From assembly GCA_029939445.1 (NCBI GenBank), contig JAOZSY010000001.1:19214-62057 (forward strand): 42,844 nt of DNA, read 5' to 3'. Every line of letters begins with the position of its first letter. Within the stretch, counting starts at the first letter, position 1. Below the pieces are notes generated by a model. It did not search any database and was not told where the DNA came from. It saw only the letters and a list, made by a program, of their open reading frames with translations. A program made the translations under genes and the position numbers. Below are positions 18,340 to 27,542 of the stretch, piece after piece. The DNA is from Bacteroidales bacterium (GTDB lineage: Bacteria; Bacteroidota; Bacteroidia; Bacteroidales; UBA1556).

Positions 18340-18621
18340 ATGACAAAAGCAGAAATTGTAGCAGAAATTGCTAATAAAACTGGTATTGAGAAGATTGCAG
18401 TTCAATCTGTAGTAGAAACTTTTATGGATACTGTAAAAGGAGCTATGATTAATGGTGAAAACGTATATATGCGTGGATTTGGTTCTTTTATTATTAAAGA
18501 ACGTGCTGAGAAGACAGGTAGAAATATATCAAAAAATATTACTATTAAAATTCCAGCTCACAAGATTCCTGCATTTAAGCCAGCTAAATCTTTCGTGAAC
18601 GAGGTTAAGTCAAAATTGTAA
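18340..18621 (+). CDS. HU-family DNA-binding protein
   Basis: This 93-residue protein matches HU from start to end: MTKAEIVAEIANKTG, a dimerising helical part, GFGSFIIKERAEKTGRN at the start of the DNA-binding arm, and IPAHKIPAFKPAKSF at the end. HU bends and compacts DNA as a dimer. The arm has the sequence NISKNITIKIPAHK, slightly different from the common RNPxTGE form. It is followed after 21 bases by the 29-residue basic protein, probably on the same message. Confidence 0.95.
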   Translation: MTKAEIVAEIANKTGIEKIAVQSVVETFMDTVKGAMINGENVYMRGFGSFIIKERAEKTGRNISKNITIKIPAHKIPAFKPAKSFVNEVKSKL

Positions 18622-18642
18622 TAACTCCAAATATTTTTAATT

Positions 18643-18732
18643 ATGCCAAGTGGTAAAAAAAGAAAACGTCATAAGATGTCTACGCACAAGCGTAAGAAAA
18701 GACTTCGTAAGAATCGTCATAAGAAGAAGTAA
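18643..18732 (+). CDS. 29-residue basic protein, AURKAIP1/COX24-domain type
   Basis: The frame ATG 18643 to TAA 18730-18732 encodes 29 residues, over half Lys/Arg/His, beginning MPSGKKRKRHKMSTHKRKKR. This is the pattern of the Bacteroidota AURKAIP1/COX24-domain proteins, relatives of mitochondrial mS38 and of the tiny mycobacterial ribosomal protein bS22. A role on the ribosome is therefore likely. It lies between HU and a terminator. Its small size makes it easy to miss in annotation. Confidence 0.85.
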   Translation: MPSGKKRKRHKMSTHKRKKRLRKNRHKKK

Positions 18733-18756
18733 TTCTTCATTCATCTTATAAATAGG

Positions 18757-18799
18757 CAATTACATACTTTATTTTTTAAGTATGTAATTGTTTTTATTT
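18757..18799 (+). terminator. Terminator after HU and the 29-residue protein
   Basis: A perfect 13-bp stem, CAATTACATACTT (18757-18769) with AAGTATGTAATTG (18778-18790), has an 8-base loop and is followed by TTTTTATTT. Confidence 0.9.
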
Positions 18800-18994
18800 A
18801 AGCTAATTAGTTTTTTTATTAAAATTAGTATTAAGATTTTTTAATCTTAAACCATCTATTCTAGAGCAACTTTTCAATGCAATGGAATTAAAAAAAAATC
18901 AAATCAACTCCTTCTGTTCCGGAATTAAATGAAATCAGGCCTCTCAGCTTAAAGTAGAGATCGTCTCTACTAAATAATTTAATTTATAATTACC
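18800..18994 (+). promoter_or_regulatory. Structured leader of the RNase E/G gene
   Basis: The leader holds two perfect hairpins: TTAAGATT/AATCTTAA (18831-18838 and 18843-18850, 4-base loop) and AGTAGAGA/TCTCTACT (18953-18960 and 18964-18971, 3-base loop). The second hairpin ends 23 bases before the GTG start. Between them is a 16-codon frame (ATG 18882 to TGA 18932) that may be chance. No clear TAnnTTTG box is seen. Leader-based self-control is known for E. coli RNase E; similar control here is inference. Confidence 0.45.
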
Positions 18995-20545
18995 GTGAAC
19001 AAAGATTTAATTATCAATGTAAGCCCCAAGAAAATTTCTATAGCCTTGTTGGAAGATGAGCAGCTAATGGAGATTAATGAGGAAAAGCTTGATAATAATT
19101 ATAGTGTAGGTGATTTATACCTTGGAAAAGTTAAGAAAGTAACTCCAGGTCTTAATGCAGCGTTTGTTGATGTTGGACATGAGAGAGATGCTTTTCTTCA
19201 TTACCATGATTTGGGACCCAAGGTTCGTTCTTTGAACAAGTTTGTCAAAATATGTAACAATTCTAATAGTAAAAAAGTAAAATTAAAAGATTTTACTTTT
19301 GAACCAGAAATTGTTAAAACAGGAAAAATTCAAGATGTTCTTTCAGTAAATCAAACAATATTAGTACAGGTAGCAAAAGAGCCTATAAGCTCAAAAGGTC
19401 CTCGTATTACTAGTGAGATTGCTTTAGCAGGAAGATATGTTGTTTTAGTGCCTTTTTCAAATCGTATATCGGTTTCTCAAAAGATTAAAGATTTTGAGGA
19501 ACGTAATCGATTAAAAAGATTAGTTAAAAGTATTAGACCAACAAATTTTGGTGTGATTATTAGAACAAGTGCTATGGATAAGCGTGTAGCTGATATCCTT
19601 GCAGATATCGATAATCTTGAAAAGAAATGGAATGATACAGTTAAAAAGCTTAATTCTGCTGTTCCACCAGAGAAAGTACATGGTGAATTAGGTCGTACAT
19701 CAACAATTTTACGTGATTTGTTAAATAAATCATTTAATAGTGTTGTTGTAGATGATAGCAAAATGGCTGAAGAACTTAAAACATACATTTCTTCTTTTGC
19801 TCCCGATAGAGTGGATATAGTAAAGTTTCATAAAACTAGTACTCCTGTATTTGAACAGTTTAACGTTGATAAACAAATAAAAGGCTCTTTTGGAAAAAAA
19901 GTAACAATGAAATCCGGAGCATACTTGATAATAGAACATACTGAAGCGATGCACGTTATTGATGTCAATAGTGGACACCGTATCAAAAAAGAACTTAATC
20001 AAGAGGATGCCGCTCTTCAAGTGAATATGATATCTGCCAAGGAAATTGCCAGACAACTTCGTTTGAGAGATATGGGTGGAATTATCGTTGTCGATTTTAT
20101 AGATATGACTGTAAAAGAACATCGAACAGAATTGTATAATTTCCTTAAGGCAGAAATGAAAGGTGATAAAGCTAAACACACTATTCTCCCTGTTACAAAA
20201 TTTGGTTTAATCCAAATTACTAGACAGAGGGTTCGTCCAGAAATGGAAATAGAAACTCAAGAGAAGTGTCCAGTTTGTCATGGGTCAGGTGAAGTGAAAT
20301 CTACTACTCTTATTGCTGATGATATCGAAAATAATATTCGATTCTTATTGCAAGAACAAAATGAGAAGACTCTTACCATAAGACTACATCCATTCATTTA
20401 TGCACACTTTAAAATAGGATTGTTTAATTTTAAATGGAAGTGGTTTAAAGAGTATCGTAAGTGGGTTAACTTAATCCCTGATAATTCATACCATTTCTTA
20501 GAATATCACTTTTTTAATAAACAAGGTGATGAAATAAAACTATAA
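18995..20545 (+). CDS. Ribonuclease E/G family endoribonuclease
   Basis: The 516-residue protein starts with GTG. It has an S1 RNA-binding domain (about 38-125), then the RNase H-like and DNase I-like catalytic core. Metal-binding aspartates lie in HVIDVNSGH (Asp323) and VVDFIDM (Asp367, Asp370). The zinc-link motif CPVCHGSG is at 425-432, where two cysteines per chain join subunits. There is no long C-terminal scaffold, so it is the size of RNase G. These enzymes cut AU-rich single-stranded RNA in mRNA decay and in rRNA and tRNA maturation. It is a single gene between a structured leader and a terminator. Confidence 0.95.
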   Translation: MNKDLIINVSPKKISIALLEDEQLMEINEEKLDNNYSVGDLYLGKVKKVTPGLNAAFVDVGHERDAFLHYHDLGPKVRSLNKFVKICNNSNSKKVKLKDFTFEPEIVKTGKIQDVLSVNQTILVQVAKEPISSKGPRITSEIALAGRYVVLVPFSNRISVSQKIKDFEERNRLKRLVKSIRPTNFGVIIRTSAMDKRVADILADIDNLEKKWNDTVKKLNSAVPPEKVHGELGRTSTILRDLLNKSFNSVVVDDSKMAEELKTYISSFAPDRVDIVKFHKTSTPVFEQFNVDKQIKGSFGKKVTMKSGAYLIIEHTEAMHVIDVNSGHRIKKELNQEDAALQVNMISAKEIARQLRLRDMGGIIVVDFIDMTVKEHRTELYNFLKAEMKGDKAKHTILPVTKFGLIQITRQRVRPEMEIETQEKCPVCHGSGEVKSTTLIADDIENNIRFLLQEQNEKTLTIRLHPFIYAHFKIGLFNFKWKWFKEYRKWVNLIPDNSYHFLEYHFFNKQGDEIKL

Positions 20546-20569
20546 AAGAATACACTATAATTATTATAT

Positions 20570-20599
20570 AGACCGTTGAAAAATCAACGGTCTTTTTTT
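20570..20599 (+). terminator. Terminator after RNase E/G
   Basis: AGACCGTTGA (20570-20579) pairs perfectly with TCAACGGTCT (20584-20593) around an AAAA loop and is followed by a T run to 20599. Confidence 0.9.
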
Positions 20600-20645
20600 A
20601 TGCCTATATTTTTCTTTATTCTATAAAATGTATTGTATATAGTGA

Positions 20646-20653
20646 TACCTTTG
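20646..20653 (+). promoter_or_regulatory. Candidate -7 box (TACCTTTG) for recX-prfB-nadK
   Basis: TACCTTTG lies 38 bases before the recX ATG and downstream of the previous terminator. A -33 TTG at normal spacing is not seen. Confidence 0.45.
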
Positions 20654-20690
20654 TATTTGCCAAGATTTCTGAAATTATTATTGCTAAACT

Positions 20691-21158
20691 ATGGATAATG
20701 TAATTTTTAAGGATATAATCTCAAAGCTTGAAAGGTATTGCGACTATCAAGAGCGATGTAGTTTTGATGTTATAAGTAAACTTAAGAATATAGATGCGCC
20801 AGAAGTCATATTTGATGATGTAATTCAATATCTAGAAGAGCATGAGTATATTGATAATCTGAGATATGCAAAAATATTTACTTCAAGTAAATTCTCCAAT
20901 AAAAGATGGGGAAAGAAAAAAATATATGCTGCATTGCGTGCTAAAAGAATTGATAGTAAAGATATTAATATAGCTTTAGCTAAGATTGATGAAAATGAGT
21001 ATTATAATGCTTTAGTTTATATTTGTGAGACTAAACTTAGAAATATAGGTGATATTAAGACAAATGTGAATAAGAAAAAACTCTTGAACTTTGCATTGCA
21101 GAGAGGTTTTGAAAGCACATTGATTTGGCAATTTATAAAAGAGAATACAAAAAACTAA
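20691..21158 (+). CDS. recX: RecX-family regulatory protein
   Basis: This 155-residue, all-helical protein has the three-repeat RecX pattern: YCDYQERCSFDVISKL near the N-terminus, LEEHEYIDNLRYAKIFTSSKFSNKRWGKKKIYAALRAK in the middle (given only as landmarks: DNLRYAK, KRWGKKKI), and a weaker third repeat. RecX binds RecA filaments and limits recombination. recA is not next to it here. It is followed after 7 bases by prfB, so the two are probably co-transcribed. Confidence 0.85.
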   Translation: MDNVIFKDIISKLERYCDYQERCSFDVISKLKNIDAPEVIFDDVIQYLEEHEYIDNLRYAKIFTSSKFSNKRWGKKKIYAALRAKRIDSKDINIALAKIDENEYYNALVYICETKLRNIGDIKTNVNKKKLLNFALQRGFESTLIWQFIKENTKN

Positions 21159-21165
21159 TTATATA

Positions 21166-22243
21166 ATGGTAACAAAGGAACAATATAAAGAAAACATTGA
21201 AAGGCTTGAAGCTTTGAGGGGGTATCTTTGACCTCGATCGAAAGAAAATGGAAATTGAGGAAGATGAATTAAAAACTCAAGACCCTAACTTTTGGGATGA
21301 TCCTAAAAAAGCTGAAATATTACTCAAAAAGATAAAAGATAAAAAACGTTGGGTTGAACGTTGGTCTGAGGCAAACGAGGCAAATGATGATCTTGATGTT
21401 TTGTTTGAATTTTATAATTTGGGTGAGATAGAGGAGCATGAGGTAGAGCAAAAATATAACGAAATTATTAGTAAAATTGATGATTTGGAGTTATTAAATA
21501 TGCTGGGAGAGGAGAGCGATTCTTTAAACGCTATGTTGCAAATAAACCCAGGAGCTGGTGGTACTGAAAGTCAAGATTGGGCTCAAATGCTGATGCGCAT
21601 GTATATGCGTTATGGAGAGCGAAAGGGCTATAAAGTAAAGATAGTTGAGGAGCAAGATGGCGAAACTGCAGGAATAAAATCAGCAACTATTGAATTTGAA
21701 GGGGAAAATGCTTTTGGTTTTTTAAAAGCAGAAAATGGGGTTCACCGCTTGGTGCGTATTTCACCATTTGATTCTGCATCGCGTAGGCATACTTCTTTTG
21801 CTTCAATTTATGTATATCCCATTGTTGATGATAGTATTGAAATAATTCTAAATCCAGCTGATTTGGATTGGGATACTTTTAGAGCTGGAGGACCAGGAGG
21901 TCAACATGTTAATAAAACAGAGTCGGCAGTTCGACTAAGACATGCTCCTAGTGGTTTTGTAGTGGAGTGCCAAGAAACTAGATCCCAACTTAAAAATAGA
22001 GAAAAAGCAAAAAAAATGCTTAAATCCAAACTTTATGAGCTTGAATTGCGTAAGAAGCAAGAAGATAGCAAAATAGTAGAAGATGGAAAGATGAAAATAG
22101 AGTGGGGCTCGCAAATTCGGTCGTATGTTATGCACCCGTATAAGCAAGTAAAAGATGCCCGTACAAAATTTGAATCTTCAAATGTGCAAGCTGTAATGGA
22201 TGGCGATATTGATGATTTTATTAAAGCATTTTTAATGCAATAA
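21166..22243 (+). CDS. prfB: Peptide chain release factor 2, with programmed +1 frameshift
   Basis: Translation starts at ATG 21166 and reads 21 codons to an in-frame TGA at 21229-21231. The site AGG GGG TAT CTT TGA C is the classic RF2 shift signal: a Shine-Dalgarno-like AGGGGG, a CTT slip codon, then a TGA that RF2 itself reads. A +1 shift reads GAC at 21230 and continues to 22243, for 358 residues in total. The protein has the stop-codon tripeptide SPF (in RISPFDSASRRHTS) and the catalytic GGQ (GGPGGQHVNKTES). RF2 ends translation at TGA and TAA. A start at ATG 21248 would lose the N-terminal helix. It follows recX closely and precedes nadK by 34 bases. Confidence 0.96.
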
Positions 22244-22277
22244 TTTATAAATAATAGGATATTAATTTATTTCAAAT

Positions 22278-23156
22278 ATGAGAATAGCTTTTTTTGCAAT
22301 ACAGTATTTCGATAACTATAAAGATAATTATCAGGCAATGATTGATAAGTTGGAGCAAGCAAATTGCGAAATATTTATAAATAAGGATTTTTATAGACTT
22401 CTGAAAAATAAAGTAAATTTTAGAAGAGAACCATTTGTATACTCAACCCTTGAGGATTTTAAGAAAAAACCTCATGCTTTTTTTAGTTTGGGAGGCGATG
22501 GTACTATATTAGATACGGTACAAGTTGTACGTGGTTCTAATATTCCTATTTTGGGAATAAATATGGGTAGGTTAGGTTTCTTATCATCAGTATCATTGAA
22601 AGAAGTAGATAGAGCAATAGATAGTGTTTTAAAGAATAATTATATTCTTGATAAACGTACTTTACTGTCTCTACAAACAGAAGATAACCTTTTTGGAGAA
22701 CTTAATTTTGCTTTAAATGAATTTGCTATTCAGCGTAAAGACCATTTATCGATGATTGTTGTGCATGTATATATCGATGATCAGTTTCTGAATTCCTATT
22801 GGTCTGATGGATTATTAATTTCAACGCCAACAGGATCTACAGCATATTCTCTTTCTGTAGGTGGCCCCATTGTAACTCCCGGAGCAGGTATTTTTATTAT
22901 CTCACCAATTGCTCCTCACAACCTTACTGTAAGGCCAATAGTAATTCCCGATAATAGTACTATAAAGCTAAAAATTCAAGGCCGATCTAAATCGTTCTTA
23001 GTTGGTCTAGATTCGAGGTTTGAAACAATAGAAGCATCAAGAGAATTAGTTATTAAAAAATGTGAATTTTCGGTAAATATGATACAAGTTGATAGCAGAA
23101 GTTTTTTTGATACAATTAGAGATAAATTGAACTGGGGTTTGGATATAAGGAATTGA
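22278..23156 (+). CDS. nadK: NAD kinase
   Basis: The 292-residue protein makes NADP from NAD and ATP in the cytosol. It has GGDGT at 72-76 (catalytic Asp74), the NE pair at 147-148, and TPTGSTAYS at 183-191 for NAD binding. It sits between prfB and the porG-like gene; the order nadK, porG-like, uppS, bamA is a recurrent Bacteroidota arrangement. A separate promoter precedes the next gene. Confidence 0.95.
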   Translation: MRIAFFAIQYFDNYKDNYQAMIDKLEQANCEIFINKDFYRLLKNKVNFRREPFVYSTLEDFKKKPHAFFSLGGDGTILDTVQVVRGSNIPILGINMGRLGFLSSVSLKEVDRAIDSVLKNNYILDKRTLLSLQTEDNLFGELNFALNEFAIQRKDHLSMIVVHVYIDDQFLNSYWSDGLLISTPTGSTAYSLSVGGPIVTPGAGIFIISPIAPHNLTVRPIVIPDNSTIKLKIQGRSKSFLVGLDSRFETIEASRELVIKKCEFSVNMIQVDSRSFFDTIRDKLNWGLDIRN

Positions 23157-23176
23157 TTTTCAGGGATAAACTCCAA

Positions 23177-23207
23177 TTGGCTTTTTAGCTAAAATATTTT
23201 ACCTTTG
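23177..23207 (+). promoter_or_regulatory. Promoter of the porG-like/uppS/bamA/skp cluster
   Basis: TTG at 23177-23179 and TACCTTTG at 23200-23207 have a 20-base spacer. The next start is at 23277, so the leader is about 60 bases. Confidence 0.65.
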
Positions 23208-23276
23208 CTAACTATTGAAAAAGACAATATTATGTTATTTTCTTAGTTATAGACTACAACACACAATGAAATTATT

Positions 23277-24203
23277 ATGAAGAAACTCTTAATTATTATT
23301 ACAGCTTTATTGCTATCATTGGGCTCTTATGCTCAACGTCATGAGATAGGTTTATTTGGTGGTATATCTTATTATATGGGAGATTTAACTCCTTCACATT
23401 TTAGTATTCCTGGCTATAATTTTGGACTTCAATATAGATATGATATTAATAGAAGATTTGCTATAAGGTTAGTGGGACATTATGGACAAATAGCAGGTAA
23501 TAGTAAGAATGACTCTGAAAGTAAGCGTTATAAAAATTTAAGTTTTCACTCTCATATACTAGATATAGAAGGAGGTATTGAAATAAATTTCTTAGAATAT
23601 GAGCCAGGTAGTAAGAATCATAGATTTACACCATATATATTTGCTGGTTTGTCAATTTTTAGTTTTAACCCAAAAACTTATTACGATGGAGAAGAATATG
23701 AACTTCAACCTTTAGGAACAGAGGGACAAGGACTAACAGCATATCCAGAAAATAAACCATATAAATTAGCAGCATTGGCTATACCATTTGGAATTGGTAT
23801 TAAATGGAGTGTTTCTAAAAGAGTTAGTTTAGGTTTAGAGTGGGGTTTAAGAAAAACATTTACTGATTACTTAGATGATGTAAGTACGCGTTATCCTGAT
23901 CCAAGTATTCTACAATCTGAGAAAGGTGCTTTAGCTGCATTATTAAGTAATAGACAAAACGAGCAAGATTATATTGAAGCGGGTTTTGATTTATCTGTAG
24001 GACCTAATGGTATTCCTAATAATAAAGCTGATTACGATTTTTACATGCAGTCAAAAGGTAATGGTGGAGGTCAAAGAGGTGGTGAAGCTAATGACTGGTA
24101 TGGTATCGCAGGTATTACTGTAATGTTTAAGATAGTAGGCAAAAAAGCATCTCGTTGCCCAGCATATAAAGAAAGAAGCTATTATAAAGAATATCATCGA
24201 TAA
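23277..24203 (+). CDS. porG: PorG-like outer-membrane beta-barrel protein (DUF6089), T9SS-associated
   Basis: The 308-residue protein has a signal peptide (residues 1-19, ending SYAQ) and begins HEIGLFGGISYYMGDLTP, then alternating beta strands of a small outer-membrane barrel (NFGLQYRYDINRRFAIRLV, FTPYIFAGLSIF, PFGIGIKWSV). The pattern and the place next to uppS and bamA match P. gingivalis PorG, which ties the PorK/N ring of the type IX secretion system to the outer membrane. The C-terminal stretch RGGEANDWYGIAGITVMFKI is typical of the family. It ends one base before uppS, so translation is probably coupled. Confidence 0.8.
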   Translation: MKKLLIIITALLLSLGSYAQRHEIGLFGGISYYMGDLTPSHFSIPGYNFGLQYRYDINRRFAIRLVGHYGQIAGNSKNDSESKRYKNLSFHSHILDIEGGIEINFLEYEPGSKNHRFTPYIFAGLSIFSFNPKTYYDGEEYELQPLGTEGQGLTAYPENKPYKLAALAIPFGIGIKWSVSKRVSLGLEWGLRKTFTDYLDDVSTRYPDPSILQSEKGALAALLSNRQNEQDYIEAGFDLSVGPNGIPNNKADYDFYMQSKGNGGGQRGGEANDWYGIAGITVMFKIVGKKASRCPAYKERSYYKEYHR

Positions 24204-24204
24204 T

Positions 24205-24948
24205 TTGCCAGAGATTTTGAAAGAGAGAATTGATTTAAGTAAAGTCCCGAAACATATTGCTATAATAATGGATGGTAACGGTAGGTGGGCTAAAAAGCAT
24301 GGTAAATTACGTGCCCTTGGGCATAAAGCCGGAGTACTGCCTGTTCGTGAAGTTTCGGAAGCGGGTTCTGAGCTTGGAGTAGAATATATTACTCTTTATG
24401 CTTTTTCTACAGAAAATTGGAATAGACCTAAGGCAGAAGTTGATGCTCTTATGACATTATTGGTAAGTAGTATTAAAAAGGAAATTAAAGATTTAAAAAA
24501 GAATAATATACGATTACAGGCAATTGGTGATTTATCCTCATTGCCTTCCATTAGCCAGAAAACACTAAGAGAAGCTATTGCTGAAACTGCTGATAACGAT
24601 GGGTTAACCCTAGTGTTGGCATTGAGTTATGGATCTCGTTATGAAATAGTTAATGCAGCAAAGAAATTAGCTGTAAAACTTAAGAATAATGAAATATCAG
24701 AAAAAGATTTTACTGAATTAGCATTAAGTAATGAGCTTTATACAAGTGGTATTCCTGACCCAGAGTTAATGATACGTACCAGTGGTGAATTAAGAATTAG
24801 TAATTTCTTAATGTGGCAATTAGCTTATGCTGAACTTTACTTTACGGATAAACTTTGGCCAGATATTAGAAAGAATGATTTGTATGAGGCAATTTACGAT
24901 TTTCAGAATAGAGAACGTAGGTTTGGAAAAACTAGTGAGCAACTATAA
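24205..24948 (+). CDS. uppS: Isoprenyl (undecaprenyl diphosphate) transferase
   Basis: The 247-residue protein starts with TTG one base after the porG-like stop. It condenses isopentenyl diphosphate units to make the C55 carrier lipid for peptidoglycan and glycans. The motif IMDGNGRWAK has catalytic Asp23; STENWNRP (68-75) and the C-terminal RTSGELRISNF and AYAELYF motifs complete the cis-prenyltransferase signature. The N-terminus fits the family with this TTG start. Confidence 0.95.
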   Translation: MPEILKERIDLSKVPKHIAIIMDGNGRWAKKHGKLRALGHKAGVLPVREVSEAGSELGVEYITLYAFSTENWNRPKAEVDALMTLLVSSIKKEIKDLKKNNIRLQAIGDLSSLPSISQKTLREAIAETADNDGLTLVLALSYGSRYEIVNAAKKLAVKLKNNEISEKDFTELALSNELYTSGIPDPELMIRTSGELRISNFLMWQLAYAELYFTDKLWPDIRKNDLYEAIYDFQNRERRFGKTSEQL

Positions 24949-24965
24949 AAAAAGAAGACTAAAGA

Positions 24966-27461
24966 ATGAAGAATAGTATTTTATTAATAATAATAATGAT
25001 GATGTTGTCATCTAATGTTGCTTATTCACAAGAGAAGCAGACGTCTGATGACAGAATTGATTATACATCTCCAAAAGAATATTTTATAGGTGGCATCACT
25101 ATTAGTGGAGTAAAGTATCTTGATAATAATGTTCTTATTATGATATCTGGGCTTTCTGTTGGTGATAAGATTACTATACCTGGCGATGATATTGCAAAAG
25201 CAATAAAGAAGTTATGGAAGCAAGGCCTTTTTGAGAATATTGTAATTACTTATACGAAAATTCAAGGTGATAAGATTTATTTAGATATTGAGCTTATTGA
25301 AATGCCAAAGCTTAATAGATTTAGCTTTAGAAATATTCGTAAGTCTGAGGCTGATGATTTACGCGATGAACTTGGTATTGTAAGAGGTGATGCTGTTAAC
25401 GAAAATGTTATTATTAGATCTAGAAATATCATAAATCAGTATTTTATTGATAAAGGTTTTTATTTTGTAGAAACAAATGTTATACAGAAAAAAGATACTG
25501 TTCTTTCTAATCAAATTGCACTTGTTTTTGATATTAAAAAGAATGAGAAAGTAAAGATTAATGAAATACATATAGTAGGTTCTAAAGATCTTGATATTGA
25601 GCAGCTAAAAATGAAACTTAAGGAAACTAAAGAGAAACGCTGGTATCGAGTTTGGAAAAAATCAAAATATATTAAGAATGATTTTGATGAAGATATGAAA
25701 ACAGTGATGGCTTATTATAATAAACAGGGTTATAGAGATGCTCGAATAATAGGTGATAGTATTGTTAAGATTAATGATAAATTGGTTGATTTATATATTA
25801 ATATTAATGAAGGAACACGTTTTTACTTTGGAGAGATAAATTGGGTAGGTAATACTAAATATTCTACAAATATACTAAATAGAGTTCTTGGAATTCAAAG
25901 AGGTGATGTATATGATAGAGAGATGTTAGAAACTCGTCTTTTTATGGATATGGAAAAGGGAGATGTTCACTCTTTATATATGAATCAAGGTTATTTATTC
26001 TCGTCTATAACACCTGTGGAGAGTAAGATTAAAGGTGATACAATAGATCTTGAGGTAAGAATTTACGAAGGAAAACAAGCAATAGTTAGTAGTGTAACGG
26101 TTAAGGGAAATACTAAGACACATGACAATGTTATACTTAGAGAAATACGTACCAAGCCAGGGCAACTATTTAATAGAGCTGATATTATTCGTACACAACG
26201 AGAGTTAGCACAGTTGCAGTATTTTGACCCACAGAAGCTTAATGTTAATCCAAAACCAAATCCTGCTGAAGGAACAGTGGATATAGAATATATTGTAGAA
26301 GAAACCTCTTCTGACCAGATAGAAATGTCGCTGGGTTGGGGTATGGGTGCACTTATTGGTACTGTTGGAGTTTCTTTTAATAACTTTTCTTTAAAAGGTG
26401 TAGGTGATAAAAAGGCCTGGCGACCAATTCCTTCAGGAGATGGGCAGAAACTAAGTTTAAGGATACAATCAAATGGTATTTATTATCAATCGTATAGCGC
26501 ATCTTTTACCGAACCTTGGTTAGGTGGTAAGAAACCAATGGCTTTATCTGTATCAGCGTACCAATCAGTACAAACTAATGGTCAACCAATAGGAGCTCCT
26601 AATCGGTCAGCTATTACAATTTCGGGAATAACTGTAGGTTTAGGAAAAAGACTTAAATGGCCTGATGATTATTTTCAATTATATCAGAGCATAAGTTTTC
26701 AGAATTATAATTTGAATAACTACGCTCAAGTTTTTAGTTTTGATAATGGTAATTCAAATAATTTATCATATACTGTTGCTTTGAGTAGAAACTCGGTAGA
26801 TGCTCCAATATATCCAACAACGGGTTCAGAGATTTCTACAAGTTTTCAATTTACTCCGCCTTATAGTTTGTTGAATAATAAGGATTATCTTCATATGGAA
26901 GATTCAGAGAAATTTAATTGGATTGAGTATTATAAAATTAAAGTTAAATTCTCGTGGTTTACATATTTTGGCAAATCAAGTGCTGAGCGAAAGTTAGTTT
27001 TACATACAAGAGCTAAATTTGGTTTCTTAGGATATTATAATGAGGATATAGGTTATTCGCCATTTGAAAGGTTTTACCTTGGTGGTGATGGTTTGAGTGG
27101 TTATTCGCTTGATGGTAGAGAGCTAGTAGGTATGAGAGGTTATACAAATAACTCACTTTCGCCACCTAATGGAGCAACAGTATATACTAAATACACTATG
27201 GAATTACGTTATCCAATTTCTACAAATCCAATGGCAACAGTATTTATTCTTGCTTTTGTTGAAGCAGGTAATTCATGGGCTACTTTAGATCAATTTAATC
27301 CATATGATGTTCACCGTTCTGCAGGAGTTGGTACAAGAATTTATTTGCCAATGTTTGGTTTACTTGGCCTTGATTGGGCCTATGGATATGACCCTATACC
27401 AGGTTTCCCTGGAATGGCAGGAAATCAGTTCCACTTCTCTATGAATGGTTCTATTGATTAA
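24966..27461 (+). CDS. bamA: Outer-membrane protein assembly factor BamA
   Basis: The 831-residue protein has a signal peptide (1-22) and a row of POTRA domains (about 35-430) with typical features such as LWKQGLFENI and the INEIHIVGSK segment. A 16-strand barrel follows (about 440-831). The barrel contains MRGY (in GMRGYTNN), matching the conserved loop-6 (V/M)RG(F/Y) motif. BamA inserts beta-barrel proteins into the outer membrane. It follows uppS by 17 bases and precedes two Skp-like chaperones, its usual partners. Confidence 0.95.
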   Translation: MKNSILLIIIMMMLSSNVAYSQEKQTSDDRIDYTSPKEYFIGGITISGVKYLDNNVLIMISGLSVGDKITIPGDDIAKAIKKLWKQGLFENIVITYTKIQGDKIYLDIELIEMPKLNRFSFRNIRKSEADDLRDELGIVRGDAVNENVIIRSRNIINQYFIDKGFYFVETNVIQKKDTVLSNQIALVFDIKKNEKVKINEIHIVGSKDLDIEQLKMKLKETKEKRWYRVWKKSKYIKNDFDEDMKTVMAYYNKQGYRDARIIGDSIVKINDKLVDLYININEGTRFYFGEINWVGNTKYSTNILNRVLGIQRGDVYDREMLETRLFMDMEKGDVHSLYMNQGYLFSSITPVESKIKGDTIDLEVRIYEGKQAIVSSVTVKGNTKTHDNVILREIRTKPGQLFNRADIIRTQRELAQLQYFDPQKLNVNPKPNPAEGTVDIEYIVEETSSDQIEMSLGWGMGALIGTVGVSFNNFSLKGVGDKKAWRPIPSGDGQKLSLRIQSNGIYYQSYSASFTEPWLGGKKPMALSVSAYQSVQTNGQPIGAPNRSAITISGITVGLGKRLKWPDDYFQLYQSISFQNYNLNNYAQVFSFDNGNSNNLSYTVALSRNSVDAPIYPTTGSEISTSFQFTPPYSLLNNKDYLHMEDSEKFNWIEYYKIKVKFSWFTYFGKSSAERKLVLHTRAKFGFLGYYNEDIGYSPFERFYLGGDGLSGYSLDGRELVGMRGYTNNSLSPPNGATVYTKYTMELRYPISTNPMATVFILAFVEAGNSWATLDQFNPYDVHRSAGVGTRIYLPMFGLLGLDWAYGYDPIPGFPGMAGNQFHFSMNGSID

Positions 27462-27542
27462 AAAATGTGAAATAATTGAATACGATGATTCTTGGAACAT
27501 TTATTGTTAGTGCATCAGCTTAATTCATAAATTATACATAAA

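Noticed and set aside
19730..20179. 149-codon minus-strand frame inside the RNase E/G gene
   Set aside because: It is antisense to a well-supported catalytic core and is rich in Phe/Tyr/His as expected from a reversed frame.
21248..22243. Release factor 2 starting at ATG 21248
   Set aside because: The upstream 21 codons plus the frameshift site encode the family N-terminus, so this start would be a truncation.
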